From contig CM034234.1 in NCBI GenBank assembly GCA_019916065.1, positions 6,732,342 to 6,796,341 on the forward strand: DNA of 64,000 nt, in the 5' to 3' direction. Shown piece after piece: positions 1 to 10,304 of the stretch. The notes under the pieces are model-generated. The model ran no database searches. It saw nothing but the letters and a program-made list of their open reading frames with translations, and was not told the DNA's origin. Within the stretch, counting starts at the first letter, position 1. Each line of letters starts with the position of its first letter. This stretch comes from Vitellaria paradoxa (lineage: Eukaryota; Streptophyta; Magnoliopsida; Ericales; Sapotaceae). The translations under genes were made by a program, and so were the position numbers.

Positions 1-371
1 ATCTCGTCTTGCAGATTAAGAGAGAGACAGATAAACAAATAGACAGCAAATTGTAAATATAATTGAGGAAGAAATACAAACAAAAAAGACTCATATCGAA
101 TACCCCATAGAACAAAAGCCCAAATACCATGTCGACTAACCTTTGCTTCCTATGGGATACAGCAAACAATGTGGATCAAACCCACAAATGAAAAAAACAA
201 AGTCTTACTAATCCATTGGAGAAAAGAAGAAATAAAAAATATATATATAAAATAAAATAAATAAATAAAAAATCATCTCCTCCCCTTTCGAAAGAAGAAG
301 AGATAAATGGCTATTTATACTAAAAGAAATATGTATCTTGATTCATTAGAAATGGAGATGTAAGGAAACTT

Positions 372-793
372 CTAGTGGAATTTCATAATTAAAAACTAAT
401 AAGTCTTCGTTCAACTAAATCATATCTTCCACCAAAGCATTCACCGGAAACAAAAGCCCTTTTGAAGGAAGCTATTCAGGAATAAATGGAACATCATGTA
501 TTTTAGGAACAAACATAAATGAATTAACCACTTTTTATCTTTTTTTTTTTTGGGGGGGGGGGGGGGGGGAGGGGTTTAAAAAAGGGTAAGCGAGCCTCTC
601 TAGTTCAAATCATAGTAAAGTGGAATTGCATAATTAAGAACTAGAAGTTTGAGTTCAATTAAATCACATCTTCCGCCAAAACATTCACCGGAAGCAAAAG
701 CCCTTTTGAAAGAAGCAACTAGGAACAAATTGAACATCATATACTTTAGGAACAAGCATAAGGAAGTTAACCATTTTTATCTTAAAAAAGGGG
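372..793. repeat. Two-copy direct duplication, period about 244 bp
   Basis: A block starting near 372 (TGGAATTTCATAATTAA) recurs near 616 (TGGAATTGCATAATTAA). Both continue through related text including CATTCACCGGAA and AAAAGCCCTTTTGAA, and both end near a TTTTTATCTT motif. The copies differ at many positions, so the duplication is not recent. Neither copy encodes a recognisable protein. Confidence 0.6.
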
Positions 794-1479
794 GTAATCA
801 AGCCCCTCTAATTCCAAGCATAGCATGTCTTTCTTGATACAGAAATCTAAGAAACATATGGAAATAAATTTCTTCCAAGAGAAATAGAGTTTGCGATAAA
901 GGTTTAGAATATCTTTGTCCAATCCATTAAACAATTGAGACTTTTCATTCATCCTGATATTTTTTCTCATTTTACCTTCTTGCCTCATCATTGGGAAGGG
1001 GGAAAAAAGAATCGGACATAATTTTGAAGTAATAAAATGGGAATATATTTTTTTGATAAGCAGAACAGGAATATATATCAAGATAATTACAACACTAAAC
1101 ACATATAAAAAGATTTTCTTATCATTAATTTGTCCTAGGCAAGATATTTCTCCTCAAGTCATGTCAAATCTAATGAAGAATAATTGTTGTTTACTATTGT
1201 TCATCAAGATGATTCCATTGAAGCTAGCTACGCCATGAAGGCATAAAGCATGGACTTGAAACAGAAATTAATGCTCATTCAAGGGGCATCATCTATGCAT
1301 TCTTCTCCTTCCATGGTTAGCTAGCCTCCAAACCACAATAAAGCAACATTAATCAGCTATTAAAAATCTCAACTCACTTTCTTACATTTGGATTGGCAAT
1401 CTAAAACTTTTTTTTTTGGGGTAACGGGGGAAATCACCCAGCGGTTTTACGGCAATCTAAAACTTATACTTAAACCCTA

Positions 1480-1680
1480 TTAGTATACCAAGTTGAAAAG
1501 AAAGAGAGAGAGATTAAAGGAGATTAAATTATCGCCTTCTCTCTCACGTATTATTTATAAGGAAAGAGTCCCAATACAATTGGTAAGTAAAATAGAAATA
1601 AGAGTATCCTATCAATACAAAATGTTGAATATTCTAACACATCCTCTCAAGTTGAAGCATACGCATCAAAAATGAGCAGC
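1480..1680 (+). mobile_element. Possible Copia LTR remnant
   Basis: The stretch runs from a GA-rich tract through CCCAATACAATTGG to CCTCTCAAGTTGAAGCATA. This layout resembles the end of many plant Copia LTRs, where a short CTCAAGTTGGAGCATA-like string follows. No second LTR, primer site or target duplication is visible, so this is resemblance only. Confidence 0.25.
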
Positions 1681-2058
1681 TTATATGAGAGACTCTAAAT
1701 GGTAGGACGAGCATCAACAAAGCTTAACGCATTTATACACACGCACATAAAAAAAGACATCAACGCATATGTATGATTTAATAGTGTGCCTATATGTATA
1801 TTCATAAGTAAAAGCTTTATTAAAAAGTATCATTGGATGACTGCCAATTATTTAAAAAAAAAAAAAAACAAACAAACAAACCTCAATCAAACCCACAAGG
1901 CTAAAGAACCATATTTTCAAGAAAATATAAGGAACTATATATCCCGATCCTACCCCCCTCCCCTATTAAATACACAACATAGCCACAGAAAAAATTTTCA
2001 ATCAATACAACCTAGCCATATTTGTGCGACTATGTGGGTTGAGGTGGGCGGACAGTCT

Positions 2059-2304
2059 TTTGATTTAACCAAGTTTGGGACGTGGGTTGTTAGGGGTTGA
2101 GGTGGGGTGGGGTATGGTAGGTATGGTTGGGATTTGGGTTCGAGATATAGAAAGAATGTTATTGTTCTTGTTATTGTTATTGTAATTTCACTCAATGATA
2201 GAGGTCCAAAAAGAAATTTTTACCTTAACTCCACCCCACCCCACCCCCTCTCAACCCGCCCAAACATACCCGTACATATGCACTCATCAAAAACTTGGTT
2301 AAAT
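2059..2304. repeat. Imperfect inverted repeat (foldback)
   Basis: GATTTAACCAAGTTT at 2059-2073 is the reverse complement of AAACTTGGTTAAATC at 2290-2304. The arms continue inward imperfectly: a G-rich block with GGGGTTGAGGTGGGG on the left faces a C-rich block with CCACCCCACCCC and CTCAACCCG on the right. The arms are roughly 70-75 bp around a loop of about 100 bp. It could be a degenerate foldback transposon. Confidence 0.5.
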
Positions 2305-2920
2305 CAAGATCTAGAAACTCTGATCAACATTATTGATTGTTGCTATTAAACCCATGCTTCCATTACTATTTGGTTCTCCTGTTGCAAAACCAATGTTGCT
2401 CTTTAAGAGACATGTAGTTGACCTGTTTCTTTGAACCTAATGATGTAATTAAGCATGGTTTGATCTTTGGAATGCGATTCTCTCTTTTCACACTGTAATC
2501 AATATATGTATTGGTTGCAAATTCAGTCCTAAACAGCAACCCCCCCCCCCCAAAAAAATAAAAAATAAAAAAATAAAATAATGTATATTATCTCACCTGT
2601 AGTGCATTCATTTCAACTCCACCATCTAAGAAACAACCATATTTTTCCACCAAGCATGTGACATTTAAATTTAAGTGTAAGCACGGATTGAACGGACAAA
2701 GTCACACCCTTGTGCGAATCCATCAAATCATAAAAGTAAAATAACCAGTGCATTCAAATTACGTCCTCAAGTATAAACAGAGACCTAAAAACATAAAAAT
2801 TACATAGAAAATCAGAGTATATTCCATCACAATGCAAAGATCGCATGACAAACAATTACTAGTTAACTACCAGTGTACCACTAACAATCTTGCCTTAGTA
2901 AGGGTCGTCTAATCATTTGA

Positions 2921-3626
2921 TCAAACAGTTGATCTGCGTTCAAATCTGGTGCCCGGGTCCTCATCACAAGGAAAGACCTCGAGTCCGGTGACCATCGCAG
3001 CCGGCGGACCCCTCCGACATCGCTGCTCCATCTCCTGAACCTTATCAGGACTCCCAGAGAACAGAGCCTCCACGGACCCGTCCCTCCTGTTCCGAACCCA
3101 GCCCTTCAGCCCCAACTCCGTCGCATTCTCCACCGTCCAATCCCGGTAGAATACCCCCTGCACTCTCCCCTTCACCACCACCCTAACCTGCACGAACCCA
3201 CAAGCCCAAAAGCCAAAATCACTTTTAGAGAGAGAAAATACGTACAAAACTAGAAACCCCAAGAAGACTTTCAAGGCGTAAAGAAACACTTACGGTCTTG
3301 GCGTTGGTGGCGGCGTTGGAATTGGCTACGGAGGACATAGGAGGTGAAAGAGGACGTGGACGAGATCGAAGCAGAGGAAGTAAAGGAGGATGAGAAAGAC
3401 GACTACGACGGCGTATTTGAAGAGAAGGAGGACGAAGATGAAGATGAGAAGGTAGTAGAACAAAGCGAGTAATCCGAGCGGGTCGTCGTAGCGTTGGTAC
3501 ACCACTAACATTTCTGGTTCTTGTTGTTGCTGTGGCGGTGGATCTCCATATCTGGCGATTGCTACGAAAACTCTGGAATTTGAAGATCGACCGAGCAATT
3601 GGTGTGACTGTAGCTGACAATGCCAT
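2921..3626 (-). CDS. Acylphosphatase, two exons
   Basis: Acylphosphatase hydrolyses acyl-phosphate (carboxyl-phosphate) bonds. Exon 2 (2921-3187) encodes nearly the whole fold, with the signature GRVQGVFYR, whose arginine holds the substrate phosphate, and GWVRN, whose asparagine orients the catalytic water, followed by DGSVEALFSG. The intron 3188-3293 has GTAAGT and CAG ends and joins in phase. From the ATG at 3338 the product is 103 residues, close to the usual family size of about 100. An in-frame ATG at 3626 adds an arginine- and serine-rich N-terminus that resembles an organelle transit peptide and gives 199 residues. A TATA-like box at 3659-3666 would leave that ATG almost no leader, so the shorter form may be the main product. 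The family is secure; the start is not. Confidence 0.88.
3326..3598 (-). other. Overlapping upstream reading frame with hydrophobic segments
   Basis: Within acylphosphatase exon 1, in another frame, a 90-codon frame starts at 3598 and stops at 3326, just past the ATG at 3338 of the short acylphosphatase form. Its second half is strongly hydrophobic (LFYYLLIFIFVLLLF and VVVVFLILLYFL), as in a one- or two-pass membrane peptide. It could be an upstream frame that limits translation from 3338, a real small protein, or a by-product of the pyrimidine-rich coding strand. I do not recognise a family. Confidence 0.2.
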
Positions 3627-3658
3627 TCGAATTCGATTGGACCACCAAGGTTCTGTTG

Positions 3659-3666
3659 TATTTATA
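3659..3666 (-). promoter_or_regulatory. TATA-like box of the acylphosphatase gene
   Basis: The minus strand reads TATAAATA here, within GGTATAAATACAAC. It lies 33-40 bases upstream of the ATG at 3626 and about 320 bases upstream of the ATG at 3338. A start site about 30 bases downstream would fall almost on the first ATG. Confidence 0.45.
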
Positions 3667-3919
3667 CCAATCAATATCTAATCAATTATTAAAACTTTCT
3701 AATATTCGGTCTCAGATTTTCTCGATTGTTCCCGGTTGACACTTGTCGGGAAGGCCTACGATTGATAGGACATGAAGGTAAATAAGAAGAATGTTAATGG
3801 TGCGTAGTGCTTTCATGCATGGAATCTTTTATTTTTTTATTTTTATTTTTTTAACGGGATGAATTACTTTTATCGTTAGCGTACTCATCGTCACACCCCT
3901 TAACATATAAAAAATTTAT

Positions 3920-4372
3920 TTAGTGTGCGTGACGTTAATACACTCTATAAAACAAAATAAATATCAAACAATTACTATAAATCACTCCAATTTTTGTCAT
4001 TATTAATTTTAAAATTTTTAATATTTTACTAAAAAATAAAAAATTCGAAAAGAAGTTAACCGAATGTATAAATTTTTTTGGCAATCATATTTTTCGAGTC
4101 GAAAACTTTCAAACGAGTACCATTATTACTATTTTATTAAAATTTTTTTGAATCCATGAGAATAGATTTGAAAAATCATTCTCTCGGTTTTAATACGGTG
4201 CATATATAATACAAAACATTATGTGTGAATTTTTTGAATCCATGAGAACGATTTTGGGGCAACTATTCCCACAGTTTGCTACTCTTCAAATACAAAAAAA
4301 TGCATCAAAATTAACTCAAAATCACATTTTATCTCAATTTATCTTTTTTTTATTATTCTAAATGCACCCTTA
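3920..4372. mobile_element. MITE-like repeat, copy 1 (second copy at 24335-24801)
   Basis: About 453 bp starting TTAGTGTG and ending near GCACCCTTA. It aligns along its length with 24335-24801 in the same orientation. Shared landmarks include ATAAATCACT, AGTTAACC, GAAAACTTTC, a repeated GAATCC(A/G)T motif and TTCCCACAGTTT. The ends of the second copy form a weak terminal inverted repeat around GTGTTTGG. There is no coding capacity. Confidence 0.6.
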
Positions 4373-4780
4373 TTTTTATTATTTTAAAATATTATTAACA
4401 TTAATTCTTTTCGTTAAATTAATCATTAAAATTTAACAAAAAATACTAAAGTAATCCAAAGTGGTAAATATTAATAGATTAAAGTATTTTAATATATTTT
4501 ATTAAAAGATAAAAAGAAATATTGACCTTATTAACTCTTATTTTTTGGCGTAACAATATTAAAGTCTTTAAAAGTGTCACTTTTGTACGGTAAGTGGAAC
4601 ATAAATATTTTGTTAGCAACAATAGTGATTCTTCCTATAAAATTTATTAATCTTGTTTCCTAGTAAAACGCTAATAATGGAATAACAAATCTTAAATACT
4701 AATGTAAGGGATCTAAAAAACAATAGTAGACGTTGTAATTAATAAGAATTCAAGTCAAAAGAAAAAAGCAATTGGGATAA
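4373..4780. other. AT-rich spacer
   Basis: AT-rich DNA between the MITE-like repeat and the Tat retrotransposon. I see no gene or clear repeat here. Confidence 0.5.
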
Positions 4781-4785
4781 CTCCT

Positions 4786-5679
4786 TGTTCGGCAGCAGAA
4801 ATTACCGCCGGAACTGCTGACCACGCCAACCGGAAATGCAATCGTCGACCTGCCGAACAAAGACAGAAAGAAAGGTGACGGCCGGAGAGGAGGTCTCAGG
4901 CCGGAAAACCCTCCGATGATTAAGTCAGCAAGTCGCTCAAAAGAAGTTTTATGGAAATAAAGGAGTCAAAGTTTAAGTTGGCAATAGTCCGTCCCCTTTT
5001 CGTGATTCAGTTGTATATCTATATATAGTGGTTTGAGTAATGATTACAGCATACCTATGACTCGACATTACGCACACTGCCGTGTTCCTCTTTTACACTC
5101 TTGCTTTAAGTGCCATTCCCCTTCATTTAAAGCCTCAGATCCTTCATAAATACACCGTGCCTTTCATTTAATGCTTCTGGTGGTTTAACACGGCATTACA
5201 ACCTGAATTTCAGGGTCATACTGTCTTCTTGTCGCATCAACCACCGAATCGTAACGAGATAGACCGATTTAGTTACATCTCCAGAGACAAGTACCTAGTT
5301 CAATCCTAACTAAGGTGCGTTTATGGTCATGAGCCTTCTTTAAAGGCTGTGGGCCCTAAGTTTGACATTTACTGGCCATCAACATATATGCCGAGCAAAC
5401 TAGATTCCTCGGCTATAGCCACGTGGTTATACATTGTTTATTGATGTCGAGATTCAGGGTACTCTTTGGAGCACTAACTCTAAATCGTGTACTCACGTAC
5501 ATCACTCACGTGGAACCCTCGTGCCAATAATCAGTTGTTCGGCGAAATGCCACGTGTCCAAACGGAACGTGCTCGGCAAGTGGCTAAGTGGCTTATATGA
5601 ATTTGCTCGGCACCACGCCACGTGGCACCGGACAAACCTGTTCGGCAAGGGTACATCTTTAGTATTATTATGCTCAACA
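4786..5679 (-). repeat. 3' LTR of the Tat element
   Basis: An 894-bp repeat that reads TGTTGAGC...CCGAACA on the minus strand and pairs with 16024-16917. It carries the same G-box cluster (5420-5624) and TATA-like CTATATATAG (5019-5028) as the 5' copy. Open frames inside it occur in both LTRs and are not genes. Confidence 0.95.
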
Positions 5680-5694
5680 TTTTGCCCCCACTCT
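5680..5694 (-). other. Polypurine tract of the Tat element
   Basis: On the minus strand the 15 bases directly before the 3' LTR read AGAGTGGGGGCAAAA. This is the expected position and composition for the primer of plus-strand DNA synthesis, and it confirms the element's orientation. Confidence 0.85.
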
Positions 5695-5938
5695 AGTCGA
5701 GAAAAGATATTTTCCGAGCAGAGTAGCAGAGCAGAATAACCTTACCTCCCTGATCCTTCAACCCTCCTACGCAGTTTGTCGTTTAGTATGTCCCTGACGC
5801 GTATCAAATCTGATTGGACTTTTCTCTCTCCTTGTGACGACACGCGCAGTGCCCTTTCAGCTTTTCATCTGCTGCGCCGCTTACGCGGTTTCCCAGATAC
5901 GAGGTGTTAAAACGTGAATGGTCAGAAATTTGAAAATT

Positions 5939-6035
5939 GGGGCGGTAATAAATGCCATTTTTACCGCCCATTGCCTTTTCGTTGGAAACGCTTCGGTTTC
6001 CCTCAGAGATACATACACATATACATATATACCTG
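5939..6035 (+). promoter_or_regulatory. Putative promoter region of the antisense gene
   Basis: Upstream of the ATG at 6187 lies a 9-bp perfect hairpin, GGGCGGTAA (5940-5948) facing TTACCGCCC (5961-5969). It is followed near 6015-6033 by CATATACATATATAC, which could serve as a TATA region. Placement before a spliced plus-strand gene inside a minus-strand retroelement suggests a separate promoter. This is inference from position and composition. Confidence 0.3.
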
Positions 6036-6186
6036 ATTAATCTTCTCTTACCTCTTTTCTGCGATTTGAGTCTACAGATTTCCCTTGCTTCTTTTCCTCT
6101 GAGCTTTCGTCTTCGCAAGCTTTCACCCTTCCCGTCGTCCTTCATTTCCGGTGAGTTAATCCTCTTTTTTCTTCAAATTTTCCGTT

Positions 6187-9036
6187 ATGGGTAGACTCGC
6201 GAACGAGCTAAGTTCTGAGGAAAAGGTTAGGATTTTCAAGGAGAAATACCAGATTCCTCAGAACGTAGGTATCAGGCTCGCCGAACAAGGCGAGCGTGAA
6301 ACAGGGGAATTCCCCATAGTGGCAATCACCGAAGGTGGCCTTAGGTTCCCCCTGCACCCCTTTCTTCGCTCTATGATGAGCATTCTGGACCTTGGCCCTA
6401 GGAACCTCACCCATAACTTTTATAGAATCGTTAATGGGGTGATAGAAATAAACAGGCGATACGGATTCCACATATCCGAATACGATCTTCTTTACTGTTA
6501 CTCAATCCAGAAGGTGAGGAAGGATGAGAACAGGTGGTACCTGAAATCCCGACCAGAAAAGGCCTTGGTCCACATGCTGCCTGATACGATTAAGTCAGAA
6601 AGTGACCTGTGCGTCGTCACAGGTCACTGGACACACGATCCAGACGAAGATCGTTTTCCAATCGTCCCTCGGGTTTCTTTGGGCCCAGGTTGGTTGATTT
6701 CAAATCCTACCAGTTCTTATTCTTCTTTACTCTCACTTCTAAGCATACTAACTGTTCGATTTAATATCTGTGCAGGTGTTCAGCTAAAGAAGTTCTGGGC
6801 TACTAGCATTCGTGCTGACAAGGACCACTTGAAGGAGGTGTTCAAATTCCTCGGGGGTCCAGATCTTTATCCCTTTGCCAGAGCAGTTCCGATTTTGTTC
6901 AACTTCACCCCTTCTCATCAGACATTCATTGCCCCCCCTCAAGGTTTCGCAACTTCGGAGGCTATTAGGCGTCTTCAGTGGTGGTTTCGGGCTTCTGCTG
7001 AAGAGAAAGAGAACTACTACGCCTTAAGGCATCCAGGGTGGACTCGCCCCCCTCCATTCGCCATCCCACTTGTTGCCGAGCAAGTTCAAGCCCCTCGAGT
7101 TGCAGTTCCTGAGCCTTCCGAACAGCCGAGGAAGCGACAGTTTGTTCTTTTGGACGAGGAGGAAGAGGAAGAGGAAGAAGTTGAGATACCCCCTGCCTTC
7201 GACTACGTTTCAGATTTAGAAGGGGAAGAAGAAGAAGTGATGGCCCCGAAGATCGATTACAAGAAGCTCGCCATGGCGAAGGCAAAAGGGCAAAGGGCTG
7301 GAGAGGCCCAGAAGAAGAAGGCGGACGAGCAAAAGGTTGTTGGGAAGAGGAAGACTGGTGAGGGGAGTGCCCCTGCTCCTTCAACTGTCGAGCAAATAAT
7401 GAAGGTCAAAATAGAGAAGGGGAAGGAGCAGGAGGCAGCTCAGAAGAGGCCATCTGGCCCTCCTGAGCAGAAGAGGGCCAGGACACGATCTGCGGACGCG
7501 GCTCCAGCGGCCGAGCAGTCGAAACTGCCGAAGGAGGACGCCACGAGGGGGCCAGCACCTTCCAAGGTCGTGCCACCCACCAAAGACGCTCCACCGAGAA
7601 CCTCCGAGCCGTTACCTGCTCAACCAGTTGGGCCCGTGCCTCTAGCCATCGAGTATCCGGCTAATCCGGTTCGAGACTCCCCTCCGTTCATTCCAGAAAT
7701 CCTCATTCCCAGTCTCGAACATCCTCAAGGCCGTCCCTTCACTATCCAAGACACTGCCTTCAACCACGCCGAGGAGTATCTCAAGGGTATCCTCCCTCCT
7801 CGGGACGTTCTTAATATGAGGAAGAATAGGACGGAGGAGATCCACAAAACTCTGATGAAGAACATCATCTCTGTAAGTACTATAATATTCCTTTATGTGA
7901 ATCCTTTCCTTATTATAGTTTTTCCTAACTTTCTGTTCTTTCTGCAGACTTCTCTCCACACAATGGAGTTGATTGCCAGGAGCCGAACATTCGAAACCAG
8001 AGCCGAGCTGGATAAAACGGAAATAAGGGAGTTGAAATCAAGCGTGAGGTCCTTGGAGAAGGAGAATAAGAATCTCCAATCCAGCAATGACGCTCTGGCA
8101 AAAGAGAGGAGTCAGCTTCAGGACGAAAATAAAGAGATTGAGCATCAACTCAACACTGCCCTTGGCCAAGTTGCTGGAAGCATAGCTCGTGTGCAGTCAA
8201 TGGATAAGATCCTAAATCATAAAGACGAGGAGCTTTTAGTGGTCAAGGGCAAACTTTCCACGGCCGAGATTGAGTTGTCCTCCATGGAAGACTGGGCAGG
8301 AGTTACTCATCAAGGAGTTGGAGGCTTCCAGGGCCGAGCAAGAGAGATCAAAGCAGGAGCTTGTCAAACTTCGGGCAGAGCTTGCACTGAAGACTCGAGC
8401 CCTGGCAGAGAAGGAAGCTGCCCTCCAGGAGGCCGAGGACAAAGCCAAAGCTGAGGTGGAAGCCCAGATTAACGATTGCGTGGATCAGATGAGGGATGCT
8501 CACAACGACTTCTTTCTTGAGGGTTGGGAGGCCGCAATGAAGAAGAACAACGTTGATCCCACCAACCCCATATACAAGGAGGTCCCTTATCCTGATCCAG
8601 AACGCCCAATTCCCCAGTTCAGCTTTGAGCGTCCACCTCAAACTCCCTCAATTCATACTGCCGAAGAAACAATTGAGGAGGGAGAGGTTGAGGTGGATAG
8701 TGCCCAGAAGGACGTCTCCCAGGCGCTTGAACAGATTGATCTAATAGTGGAGAGAGATCCCACTAAGGGAGGAGAGAAGTGAGCCTTCTTGTATAAATTT
8801 TTATTTTTTTTTATTTGGATGTAATATAAAACTTTTAACTCCAAGTGAATGAAAGCAGTTTGACTTCTGTCTAATTTTGTTTTATTTTTCTCTGTCTTTG
8901 TTTCTTTAGAACTGCCGATGAATTGATTGGGGAATGCCTTAACTGGTTTGCTGACAGAATTATAAGGAGCGCAGCCCAGGAGTACCTAGACGTTTTCTCC
9001 CACGAAATAGCTACAAACCCTTACAACAAATGTTAA
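6187..9036 (+). CDS. Antisense extra gene of the Tat element, four exons
   Basis: Exons by my reading are 6187-6688, 6776-7872, 7948-8778 and 8910-9036. All three introns have GT-AG ends and join in phase, and the first two are multiples of three and also open. The product would be about 850 residues if one surplus base near 8295 is discounted. The N-terminus (FPLHPFLRSMM, then a tryptophan-rich HISEYDLLYCYS region) resembles the putative gypsy-type transposon domain (Pfam Transposase_28) found in extra frames of Tat elements. The middle is acidic, lysine- and proline-rich and disordered-looking, with an E-run near residue 325. The third exon is a long heptad coiled coil (LRAELALKTRALAEKEAAL), and the last exon adds a short amphipathic tail. 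Role unknown; possibly nuclear or assembly related. It lies wholly antisense to the genomic transcript, so the two RNAs could pair. Confidence 0.75.
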
Positions 9037-9618
9037 TGTCTCATCTTAGATTTAGGATAGCTTCTTTGATTAATAGTTATGTAAAATGTATTGTAACCGT
9101 ACTCTAAGGCATGTAATGAAAGCTCTTGAATTGTTCACTTTTTACAGTCTGTCTTTCCATTTGTATATTTTATGCTTTATATTGAAGTATGTATGGTGTC
9201 TGCATTTGTACCACTTTGCCGAGCAACTACAACTTCTAGCAAAAATACTTTAAATAGTAAACCCTTCAGAGGTAACAAGCTCATGTAGTAATTTGCTTTT
9301 CGTAAAATAACTTCAAGCTTTTGTTAAAGAGGCATAACTTTAATAAATCTCACATACCTCGATAAGTTTGGCTGTCCTCTTTCTCATAATAACGGGGGTA
9401 ACTATCTTCTGACAAATCTTCGCTTTTTAGTCTCATGCCGAGCATCGCGAAATGTGTACCATTATGTTGATACTGGCGTTGTGCTCTTTAGAACATGCTT
9501 CTTTTGCTTCCAATTAACAAACCAAGGAATCGAATCTTGATTTTTTAGAAAAAATCGTTTCTAGTCGATGAATAAATCAAGATTGGGCCACCATCAGAAA
9601 TGATGTGGGTTCTCTTTG
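9037..9618. other. Tat 3' untranslated segment between antisense gene and repeats
   Basis: No coding frame. AATGAA-type strings near 9116 and 8849 could help end the antisense transcript. Degenerate pieces of the 113-bp repeat (CCGAGCA, AATAAATCAAGATTGG) occur from about 9430, so the tandem array fades into this segment. Confidence 0.5.
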
Positions 9619-10071
9619 TACCAATGGTCGGCAAACCGAGCATGGATTTCTTTTGATAATTCTTTTCAGGAGACTGAGGAATTGAATCTCAGTCTAGAGA
9701 GCATTTCCTGGTCAATAAACAAACCAAGATTGTACCAACGCTGGGCAAGCCGAGCGTGGTTTCTTTTGATAATTCTTTTCAGAAGACCGAGGAATTGAAT
9801 CTCAGTCTAAAGAGCATTTCCTGGTCAATAAACAAACCAAGATTGTACCAACGCTGGGCAAGCCGAGCGTGGTTTCTTTTGATAATTCTTTTCAGAAGAC
9901 CGAGGAATTGAATCTCAGTCTAAAGAGCATTTCCTGGTCAATAAACAAACCAGGATTGTACCAACGCTGGGCAAGCCGAGCGTGGTTTCTTTTGATAATT
10001 CTTTTCAGAAGACCGAGGAATTGAATCTCAGTCTAAAGAGCATTTCCTGGTCAATAAACAAACCAGGATTG
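9619..10071. repeat. Four 113-bp tandem repeats in the Tat 3' region
   Basis: Units begin at 9619, 9733, 9846 and 9959, with a partial unit at 10072. Spacing is 114, 113, 113 and 113 bp. Each unit contains GGCAA(A/G)CCGAGC, TTTGATAATTCTTTTCAG, GAATTGAATCTCAGTCTA and GTCAATAAACAAACCA. Units two to four differ from one another at only a few positions, which points to recent unequal exchange or template slippage. Open frames across the array are by-products. Confidence 0.92.
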
Positions 10072-10304
10072 TGTCAACATCGATGGAGATGGGGCGCCAA
10101 CATCGATGGAGATGAGGCATTCTTTCCGTATCAATGCTCGGGAAGCCGAGCCTGGCTTTTTCCATGCCACCACCCAAAGTGATGTGGCGTCTTTTTGTTG
10201 AGCAGAAAGTGATCTTCAAGCTTTTGAGTTTGCTTTTGCTTTGTAAAAAGGATTGCTTTTCAATATACATACAAAGTATTTAGTCAACAATTGTGAAGAA
10301 AAAA
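10072..10304. repeat. Degenerate repeat tail next to integrase
   Basis: Two copies of CAACATCGATGGAGATG (starting at 10075 and 10099) are followed by a degenerate repeat-like piece with GCTCGGGAAGCCGAGC, which can form a short hairpin. No gene is present. Confidence 0.5.

Larger units (their letters stand above)
1..2920. other. Intergenic DNA with repeats, no convincing gene
   Basis: No reading frame here looks like a gene: the open stretches are short, low in complexity and match no family I know. The region holds a two-copy direct duplication (372-793), an 18-base G run beginning at 552 after a T run, a possible retroelement remnant near 1490-1680, and an imperfect inverted repeat at 2059-2304. 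The 3' untranslated region of the acylphosphatase gene presumably lies just below 2921. Confidence 0.6.

Noticed and set aside
5434..5739. A 101-codon frame beginning in the LTR and a near-identical one at 16672-16962
   Set aside because: Both lie in the two copies of the LTR and diverge exactly where the LTR ends; the frame is a by-product of the repeat.
5939..5970. The GGGCGGTAA hairpin as an E2F site
   Set aside because: The motif lacks the TTTSSCGC core; kept only as part of a tentative promoter region.
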